A DNA stretch of 64,000 nucleotides from Chthonomonas calidirosea (GTDB taxonomy: Bacteria; Armatimonadota; Fimbriimonadia; Fimbriimonadales; Fimbriimonadaceae), in the NCBI GenBank assembly GCA_945882415.1, contig CAMCWC010000003.1:124001-188000 (forward strand), given 5' to 3'. Shown here in pieces: positions 58,819 through 64,000 of the stretch. A program made the translations under genes and the position numbers. Position 1 is the first letter of the stretch, and every line of letters starts with the position of its first letter. Under the pieces are notes generated by a model. It saw only the letters and a list, made by a program, of their open reading frames with translations, searched no databases and was not told the DNA's origin.

Positions 58819-59579
58819 TTCTGTTGAGCAACATCAGCCAGCGATTTGAGCGGCCAGATGGTGGGGCAACTCTCGCGCTTCACGACGTTTCGCTGGAGAT
58901 CCCTCGTGGCGAGTTCTTACTCCTTGCCGGCACGAACGGATCCGGCAAATCGACCTTGCTCAATGTTCTAGCCGGAGTGTTCCCGCCAACCTCGGGTCAG
59001 GTGCAAATTGACGGACTTGACGTCACGCGCCACGGACCAGAGCGTCGTGCCGTGAGTCTGGCTCGGGTCTTTCAGAACCCGTACCTCAGCACGGCCGGAA
59101 CCTTGACCGTCGCCGAAAACATGCGCCTCGCCGAGCTACGAGGCGGCACCCGCATCCTGCGCTTGGGGCTCAACCGGACCGCGAAAACCCGCCACGCCGA
59201 TGCCCTCGCCGCGTGCGGAATGGGCCTCGAAAACTTCCTCGACCGCCCCACCAACACCCTCAGCGGAGGCCAACGTCAGGCCCTCGCCGTCGTCATGGCA
59301 ACCATCGTCACCCCAAAAGTGCTGCTCCTAGACGAGCACACCGCCGCCCTCGATCCTGAAGCCGCCGAGAAGGTCATGCAACTCACCGCCCGCCTCGTCT
59401 CGGAGCATGCCATCACCACCGTCATGGTCACCCACTCCCTAGACCACCTCCCCCGCTTCGGCACCCGCGCCGTGCTCTTGCACCTCGGGCGGGTTCAAGA
59501 AGAGTGGAGCGGGGCAGAGAAGTCGGCGTTGACGTCTAACGAACTTCAGCAGCGGTTTGCTGGGTTGTATGGTGGGTGA
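58815..59579 (+). CDS. ABC transporter ATP-binding protein
   Basis: 254-aa ATPase: Walker A LAGTNGSGKSTLLNVLAG, Q-loop VFQNPYLSTAG, signature TLSGGQRQALAVVMA, Walker B KVLLLDEHTAALDP and H-loop MVTHSLDH. It completes the importer with the lipoprotein and permease; the YxxAG/LQQRFAGLYG tail is usual. Its GC content looks higher than that of the toxin-antitoxin genes that follow. Confidence 0.92.
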   Translation: MILLSNISQRFERPDGGATLALHDVSLEIPRGEFLLLAGTNGSGKSTLLNVLAGVFPPTSGQVQIDGLDVTRHGPERRAVSLARVFQNPYLSTAGTLTVAENMRLAELRGGTRILRLGLNRTAKTRHADALAACGMGLENFLDRPTNTLSGGQRQALAVVMATIVTPKVLLLDEHTAALDPEAAEKVMQLTARLVSEHAITTVMVTHSLDHLPRFGTRAVLLHLGRVQEEWSGAEKSALTSNELQQRFAGLYGG

Positions 59580-59613
59580 ATCCTCACATTGCAATGAGCC
59601 TCAAATTAAGTGT

Positions 59614-59628
59614 GTGTACAATGTACGC
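59614..59628 (+). promoter_or_regulatory. Candidate TA-operon operator (GTGTACAATGTACGC)
   Basis: A 15-base near-palindrome (12 of 15 positions symmetric, form GYGTACA-W-TGTACRC) 22 bases upstream of the antitoxin ATG, in the only gap between the ABC operon and the TA pair. This is a typical place for autoregulation by an RHH antitoxin. Confidence 0.5.
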
Positions 59629-59649
59629 AGAGCAAACCTGGACTGCAAT

Positions 59650-59931
59650 ATGAGAGCGACAACCCCAAATCCCAAAGACGCCCGGATTGATTTGCGCGTC
59701 AATCTGAGCCAGAAAACCCTATTGGAACTTGCCGCCGCCTCGCAAGGGAAGAAACTTTCCGATTTCGTGATCAGCGCATCCACCGAAGCTGCGCAGTTAG
59801 CGCTGGCCGACCAGAACCGCTTCGTTTTGCCCGAAGAGCAGATGACAAGGTTCTTGGAAGTGCTCGAAGAAGAGCCACAGGACCTTCCCGCACTCCGCGC
59901 TCTCTTCGCTCGCAAGAGTGTTTTTGAATGA
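59650..59931 (+). CDS. DUF1778/TacA-like ribbon-helix-helix antitoxin
   Basis: 93-aa protein of the DUF1778 (TacA/AtaR) family: an N-terminal beta strand/RHH (DARIDLRVNLSQKTLLELAA, SQGKKLSDFVISASTEAAQL) that binds DNA and the C-terminal EQMTRFLEVLEEEPQDLPALRALFAR that blocks the toxin. ATG at 59650; an earlier reading from GTG 59557 lies inside the ABC ATPase. ATGA overlap with the GNAT gene is the usual coupled order (antitoxin first). Confidence 0.87.
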   Translation: MRATTPNPKDARIDLRVNLSQKTLLELAAASQGKKLSDFVISASTEAAQLALADQNRFVLPEEQMTRFLEVLEEEPQDLPALRALFARKSVFE

Positions 59932-60437
59932 CGCCCCGGTTCCAGGCGCCGGTGCTCCTGTCCGAAATCCACTCCGTTGGTTCATTTGACTGTGGAGTCG
60001 AAGCGCTGAACTCCTTCCTAAAGAATCACGCTTTGCAAAACCAGCGAAACAACTCTGCCCGCACATTTGTTTCCACCCGCACCGACGGTCCGGAAGTGGT
60101 CGGCTTCTACAGTCTATGCGCTGCCTCGGTCGATTTTGAACAAACTCCTGAACGGATTCGCAAAGGGCTGGCTCGACACGAAGTTCCGCTTGTGCTTCTT
60201 GCAAGACTTGCAGTGGACTCTAGTTGCAAAGGCCAAGGACTCGGGGCCAGCCTGCTGCAAGACGCGTTCAGCAGATTCATGAAGGCCCAAGAAGCCATCG
60301 GTGCCCGCGCCCTCCTCGCCCATGCGAAAGATGAGGAAGCGAAGGCGTTCTACGAAAAGTACGGATTCGTTGCCACCGAAGGGCTGCCCTTTCACCTCTA
60401 CATCCTGACCAAGACGATCAAGCAAACGCTGTCCTGA
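59928..60437 (+). CDS. GNAT-family toxin (TacT/AtaT-like acetyltransferase)
   Basis: 169-aa GNAT acetyltransferase that in this family acetylates the amino acid on charged tRNA and stops translation. Motif A: LARLAVDSSCKGQGLGASLL (acetyl-CoA pyrophosphate loop) and the catalytic-Tyr region KAFYEKYGFVATEG. FDCGVEALNSFLKNHA at the N-terminus is typical of TacT. Paired with the DUF1778 antitoxin. The tRNA target is unknown. The IS110 element starts about 120 bases downstream. Confidence 0.88.
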   Translation: MTPRFQAPVLLSEIHSVGSFDCGVEALNSFLKNHALQNQRNNSARTFVSTRTDGPEVVGFYSLCAASVDFEQTPERIRKGLARHEVPLVLLARLAVDSSCKGQGLGASLLQDAFSRFMKAQEAIGARALLAHAKDEEAKAFYEKYGFVATEGLPFHLYILTKTIKQTLS

Positions 60438-60564
60438 AATGTGCGCTGGGGGAGTTCGGGCCAACCCCTTAGTAAATTTGTGATTTACTTCGAGCAACGT
60501 CGTTCGCGTAACAAACGAGGCCCCATTCAGAACAGCTCTCCCTAGATGATTAATGAATTAATTC

Positions 60565-60775
60565 GCCTAGTAAGTTAAACGGTGAACCAGCCAGGATCAG
60601 TCCGCGCATACGCCTGAGGCTTTGTCCTCGTCCCTTAGAGTGCGGCCCTGGCTTGCGTTCGCAGGTTCGCATACCATCGTGGAAGTCCCGCCGTTTCTAA
60701 TTGAAGCAGAGCGACGGGAACGTTCCGTTTTCGTGACTAGGGTGATCCGCGAGCGCAAGGTTCTTGGAAAAGCCC
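60565..60775 (+). ncRNA. Candidate IS110 bridge RNA
   Basis: The 211-base left-end region before the transposase folds into the kind of multi-stem RNA used by IS110-group recombinases. AGCCAGG (60589-60595) pairs with CCTGGCT (60647-60653), CCGC (60602-60605) with GCGG (60642-60645), and GAGG (60616-60619) with CCTC (60626-60629). A second hairpin is TCCCG/CGGGA (60686-60690, 60715-60719) enclosing GTTTC/GAAGC (60693-60697, 60703-60707). Guide loops and boundaries are not assigned. Confidence 0.45.
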
Positions 60776-61714
60776 ATGAATATTGTAGTCTCCCAGATTG
60801 GAATCGACGTTGGCAAAGATGAGCTTGTGGTCTGCATTGACCAAGGAAAGCCTTTTGCGTGCCCCAACACGGCCAAGGGCTGCCTCGAAATCATCGAGAA
60901 GTTCCCTGCAGGCGCAGAGGTGCACCTGGAAGCCAGCGGTGGATATGAGCGCCTCGTCCGCCGGTTGCTGAGCGAACACGGGTTCAAAGTAGTGGTGCAC
61001 AACCCTTTGAAGTCGCGCCGAATTGCGCAGGCTCAAGGGGTTCGCGCGAAAACCGACCCCGTCGATGCAAAACTCCTCTCACGTTCAGGGCACTTGTTGC
61101 CTCAAGAAACGGTCAAGCGCACCGAACGGCAGCAACTGGCCGACCACTCCAGAGCGATTGATGCGCTTAAAGATATGGTGATGTCTCTCAAGCAGAGCCA
61201 GGTCATGCCAGAGCTAGACTCAGCGGCAAAGCAGCTCTATGCGGAGGCAATCCTTGCCCTTCAGCAACAAATCGATGCAGCCGAAAAGGCATTTGAAGCA
61301 CGCGTGAAAGCGAGCGACTGTGCCGAAACCTACCAACTCATTCAGACCGTTCCGTCATTAGGAAAGCTCACCGCACGTCGGTGCGTTTGCGAACTTCCAG
61401 AAGACGTCATGGAGCGAAGCACTGGCCAAATTGCCAGCTACGCCGGACTCGCCCCGATTGACAATAGCTCGGGCAAGCGAACTGGTCGATCTCGTTTAGG
61501 GCACGGTAACGCAAGACTGAAGGCCGCCTTCTACATGCCAGCACTGTGCGCGATTCGACACGAAGCATGGGCGAAAGAACTTTACCAAAGACTCAGAAGC
61601 GACAAAAAATCTCATCAAACGGCAACCGTGGCCGTAATGCGAAGGCTACTGATCCGCGCCGTTGCGGTTCTTAAAAGACGCACCGGATGGGTTTTAGAGG
61701 CGAAAACCGGTTGA
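60776..61714 (+). CDS. IS110-family transposase
   Basis: 312-aa DEDD recombinase. N-terminal RuvC-like domain: QIGIDVGKDELVVCID (first Asp), VHLEASGGYERLV (Glu), and RAKTDPVDAKLLS (Asp-x-x-Asp). C-terminal Transposase_20 domain: LIQTVPSLGKLTARRCV, SYAGLAPIDNSSGKRTGRSR and LGHGNARLKAAFYMPAL. The S-G in NSSGK holds the proposed catalytic Ser. ATG at 60776 (MNIVVSQIGIDVG) chosen over TTG 60764. The frame is undamaged, so the element may still be mobile. Confidence 0.93.
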   Translation: MNIVVSQIGIDVGKDELVVCIDQGKPFACPNTAKGCLEIIEKFPAGAEVHLEASGGYERLVRRLLSEHGFKVVVHNPLKSRRIAQAQGVRAKTDPVDAKLLSRSGHLLPQETVKRTERQQLADHSRAIDALKDMVMSLKQSQVMPELDSAAKQLYAEAILALQQQIDAAEKAFEARVKASDCAETYQLIQTVPSLGKLTARRCVCELPEDVMERSTGQIASYAGLAPIDNSSGKRTGRSRLGHGNARLKAAFYMPALCAIRHEAWAKELYQRLRSDKKSHQTATVAVMRRLLIRAVAVLKRRTGWVLEAKTG

Positions 61715-61787
61715 CAGAACGACATACCATCTGAGGGGGAGCATGAATTAAACGGAAATCGAACCTAAACCGCTTAAAGCGATTAAT

Positions 61788-62927
61788 TCACTTTTCCTCG
61801 ACCGAAACCGCGACCAACGGGCTGAAGGCGCCGAAGTCGCCCTTGCCCGACCGACGCAGGCGCCACTGGAAGTTGTAGACCCCCGCTAGGGTCGGGGCTC
61901 GGACGGTGAAGTTGAACGTGTAGGACTCGCCCGGTGCAACCGAAACCGGAAGCAAAATCGACTGCTTGCCCCAGCGGTTGTTGCCCGCCGGGCTCTGGCT
62001 GTACAGCGCGTATGGCCCTGGCGTCCAGGTGTCGACGCCGGTGTTCGTGAACCGAACCGAGACGTCGTAGTCTCGGGTTACAAACATTGAAGTTGGCACC
62101 GTCTGCGAATCACAAACCGAGTTGTTGCGATACCGAACCTCGATTGGTACCGTCGGGCTGATCGGTCCGAAATTCGCTACGCTCGAACGGCGGAGCTGCC
62201 ACAGGTGGTTGTAGATTCCCTCGGTCTTAGGCGCTTCCAACCGGAAGTTGTAAGTCTTGAACTGACCCGGTGCAATGCTCTCGCCGGGGTTCAACGAGAT
62301 GCTGTCCCTGCCGAAAATCTTCGAAGGGTTGCTCAGCGAAACCAAGCGGAACGTGTCGTAGGTCCAAGTCGAAGAACCGCGATTCTGGAAAACTAACTGG
62401 ACATCGAATTTGTTGCCCGGTTCTACAAAGGTTGGTACGGACTGGCTGATGAAATCGGCGGCGTCGCCGGAAAGAGCCGTAACCACCACGTTCGGCGTCA
62501 TCGCGCCGAAGTTTGCCGGGCTACCCGGGGAGGTCTTTCGCATCTGCCACTGGAAGTTGTAGCGGCTTGGACGACTCGGAACGGTGATGTTGAAATTGAA
62601 GGTGTACGTCGCGCCTGGAGCAACGGTTACTCCGGTAGGAAGCTTGACGTCCGTTCGTCCCCAGGTGTCGTTCGCGTACGGGTTCATCGAGACCAAGCGG
62701 TGCGTAGCCTGAGTCCAAGTCGTCGTCCCAACGTTGGTCAAGGTGATTGAGACCGCGTGAACGTTGCCAGCGTAATACTGCTCTTGCACCGTCTGCGAGA
62801 CGAACTCAGCGTTGTTCCCATCCGCTTGGTTTAACAACGTGGCAGCCGATAATGGCGCCGCCATGGGCTGTAGAGAAGCATGCGCTCCAAGGAAACTGAC
62901 CAACAAAAGCAATCCAATCCGACCCAT
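61788..62927 (-). CDS. Secreted protein with three NBR1-like (FW) Ig-type repeats
   Basis: 379-aa exported protein (signal MGRIGLLLLVSFLGAHA). Three tandem repeats of about 110 residues share N-x-G-x-x-T/S-W-T, R/Y-L-V-S, a central W or F-G, PG-x-Y-T-F-N-F, and Y-N-x-x-W-x-R-R. Examples: TNVGTTTWTQATHRLVS with YNFQWQMRK, QNRGSSTWTYDTFRLVS with YNHLWQLRR, and TNTGVDTWTPGPYALYS with YNFQWRLRR. This is the four-Trp (NBR1 central/FW) domain. No enzyme domain. Its stop overlaps the tentative IS right end. Confidence 0.85.
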   Translation of the reverse strand: MGRIGLLLLVSFLGAHASLQPMAAPLSAATLLNQADGNNAEFVSQTVQEQYYAGNVHAVSITLTNVGTTTWTQATHRLVSMNPYANDTWGRTDVKLPTGVTVAPGATYTFNFNITVPSRPSRYNFQWQMRKTSPGSPANFGAMTPNVVVTALSGDAADFISQSVPTFVEPGNKFDVQLVFQNRGSSTWTYDTFRLVSLSNPSKIFGRDSISLNPGESIAPGQFKTYNFRLEAPKTEGIYNHLWQLRRSSVANFGPISPTVPIEVRYRNNSVCDSQTVPTSMFVTRDYDVSVRFTNTGVDTWTPGPYALYSQSPAGNNRWGKQSILLPVSVAPGESYTFNFTVRAPTLAGVYNFQWRLRRSGKGDFGAFSPLVAVSVEEK

Positions 62928-63018
62928 CACGCGCGGAGTGTACGTTCGGATACTGGAGCATAACCTCCCCTTAACGCAAAAGTTGAATTTTTGCCATCAG
63001 ATTGGCTGACTACGCCAA

Positions 63019-63672
63019 CTACGCCTGACCGAGTTCGGCTTCCGCTTTCGTCTGCAGCCGCGTCATCTCATTTTCGAGTTGCAACCGGATCCGCTCTAGC
63101 GTCTCCTCGTCGGCATCCTTCGGCACGTAAATCGGCTCACCCGCATAGCCGATGCACTTCGAAAACGGCCAAGGAACCATGTAGCGGTCCCAGGATTTCG
63201 TAAGAATGCGTGGTTTGGCACTCATCCCCGCCGGAATCAAGGCTGCGCCTGACTTCTGCGCGAGCATCAAAACACCCGGCTGAACCACTTGAGACGGACC
63301 GCGCGGACCGTCTGGCGTCATCGCCATGCTGGTTCCGCTCTTGAGCAGGCGTATGCCCTCAACAGCCGCGCGAATGCCGCCGCGACCAGTGCTGCCTCGG
63401 ATCACTTCAAATCCGAAGCTCTCGAAAATCCGGGTCTGAATCTCGCCATCGCGCGAGTGGCTAATGATCACGCCGTACTTGCGCGGCCAGTTTCGGGTGA
63501 CGAAGATGAAAGTCCGACCATGCCAAGCGCACATGATATGCGGATCGGGAAGGGCTTCAAAGCCTTCGGACTTGAACCGAACCGACCGCCCGACAACTCG
63601 CACTAGGAACGCGACCGCACCAGAAATGATCTCCGGTCGGCGCTCACGCCACCAGTACTTCAGCGAAGCCAT
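63019..63672 (-). CDS. DUF374 lysophospholipid acyltransferase-like protein
   Basis: 217-aa LPLAT-fold protein of the DUF374 group. Motifs: IMCAWHGRTFIF (the WHG replaces the usual HxxxxD block), RGSTGRGGIRAAVEG and AMTPDGPRGPSQVVQPGVL. Related proteins add acyl groups to lipid A precursors or lysophospholipids, but the acceptor is unknown. It overlaps the upstream partial gene by 13 bases, suggesting coexpression. Confidence 0.86.
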   Translation of the reverse strand: MASLKYWWRERRPEIISGAVAFLVRVVGRSVRFKSEGFEALPDPHIMCAWHGRTFIFVTRNWPRKYGVIISHSRDGEIQTRIFESFGFEVIRGSTGRGGIRAAVEGIRLLKSGTSMAMTPDGPRGPSQVVQPGVLMLAQKSGAALIPAGMSAKPRILTKSWDRYMVPWPFSKCIGYAGEPIYVPKDADEETLERIRLQLENEMTRLQTKAEAELGQA

Positions 63673-64000
63673 CCGCGCGTCCTTGCCACTTCGGTGGCCC
63701 CGCTCAGCGGAAATTCAGATTGCAGCTGTGTTAACAATTCGGTCGCCTTCTCTGCATCATGCTCCCGAGCGAACTTTGCCCAGGCCAGCAGCGCATCTGG
63801 CTTTGCCCGAGCATCGCTCGATTCCGCCACGCTCTGAAAAAGCTCGTCGGCAAGAATCGGATCGGTGCTGCTGAACCGATCAGCAAACTGAGATCGCTCG
63901 ACCGCGGAAATCCGCTCAATCTGGCGCAGCTCGATCAACCTGGTCAGGCATTCGTGAGTACGAGAGAGATCGAGCACCATCAGCTGACAAATCGCCTCGG
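63660..64000 (-). CDS. Uncharacterised helical protein (5' partial)
   Basis: The frame is open to the window edge: an in-frame ATG at 63980 is preceded by more coding (EAICQL), so the real start is probably beyond 64000. The visible part is all helix with TPR-like periodicity (SSTDPILADELFQSVAESSD, AWAKFAREHDAEKATELLTQ). No signal or catalytic motif. It directly overlaps the DUF374 gene. Confidence 0.6.
   Translation of the reverse strand, partial: EAICQLMVLDLSRTHECLTRLIELRQIERISAVERSQFADRFSSTDPILADELFQSVAESSDARAKPDALLAWAKFAREHDAEKATELLTQLQSEFPLSGATEVARTRGWLR

Larger units (their letters stand above)
60557..61789 (+). mobile_element. IS110-family insertion sequence, tentative ends
   Basis: One intact transposase gene with 5' and 3' non-coding flanks. 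The tentative ends are 8-bp direct repeats ATTAATTC (60557-60564 and 61782-61789), which enclose about 1.2 kb, a usual size. IS110 elements insert by a DEDD/Ser transposase without long inverted repeats or classic target duplications, so the ends are a hypothesis. RTTAAACGG also occurs near both ends (60574 and 61747). Confidence 0.75.

Noticed and set aside
1-64000. CRISPR array
   Set aside because: I found no run of regularly spaced direct repeats anywhere in the window, and no cas-like protein.
1-64000. rRNA operon or further tRNA genes
   Set aside because: Only tRNA-His was recognised; no 16S/23S-like conserved stretches were seen.

Overview
The window looks like a chromosome segment from a bacterium of the Armatimonadota, most likely the Fimbriimonadia. 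This is an inference from gene content. The main evidence is a UBact / Dop-like / 20S proteasome beta operon, a DUF1559-type pseudopilin, paired PilC/GspF genes, diderm features (lipoproteins, a small outer-membrane barrel, lipid acyltransferases) and frequent GTG/TTG starts in moderately GC-rich DNA. Most of the window is housekeeping sequence in short operons. The clearly mobile part is an IS110-family element near 60.6-61.8 kb beside a toxin-antitoxin pair.

Layout. 0-5.7 kb (+): a cut MntR/DtxR regulator, a Y-family DNA polymerase, GDPD phosphodiesterase, a DsbD-N-like protein, a redoxin and a photolyase. 5.7-10.6 kb (-): PRC-barrel protein, J-domain/TPR membrane protein, two tandem PilC-like proteins and FolK. 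10.9-13.3 kb: tRNA-His(GUG), endonuclease IV, phosphomannomutase. 13.3-16.9 kb: pseudopilin and a Spy/CpxP-like protein divergent from an OmpR-type regulator and histidine kinase. 17-19.1 kb: a J-domain/WD40 fusion and malate dehydrogenase, ending at a strong terminator. 19.2-22.2 kb (-): lipoprotein, fabH, plsX, yceD. 22.3-27.5 kb: secreted protein, lipoprotein, then Dop-like, UBact and proteasome beta genes, and an outer-membrane barrel. 27.6-35.5 kb: isochorismatase-like hydrolase, P-loop kinase, S9 peptidase, solitary HsdR-N/DUF4357 protein, MetG, HtpX-like protease. 35.6-44.5 kb: ABC exporter, CNNM/CorC-type protein, AhpD-like protein, DUF1501, phosphodiester glycosidase, LD-carboxypeptidase, secreted proteins. 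44.7-47.7 kb (-): rpmH-rnpA-yidD-yidC-jag, the block usually found near oriC, here without dnaA. 47.8-57 kb: leuC, an Ntn-type acyltransferase, a zinc-ribbon/lectin-like operon with an in-frame amber codon, prfB with a programmed +1 frameshift site, glyS. 57-59.6 kb: an ABC importer. 59.6-64 kb: TacA/TacT-type toxin-antitoxin, IS110 element, a three-repeat NBR1-like secreted protein, a DUF374 acyltransferase and a partial gene.

Main points: (i) a 60-residue ubiquitin-like protein ending RSGE sits between Dop-like and proteasome beta genes, with no alpha subunit, ATPase or second ligase nearby; (ii) rnpA has no canonical start codon in its homologous N-terminal region and overlaps rpmH; (iii) prfB has the full AGGGGG-NNN-CTT-TGA-C recoding site; (iv) several unusually good inverted repeats lie in leaders or early coding sequence (ldcA, the 44.5 kb gene, the J-domain gene, the 27.5 kb divergent region); (v) the IS110 left end folds like a bridge RNA.
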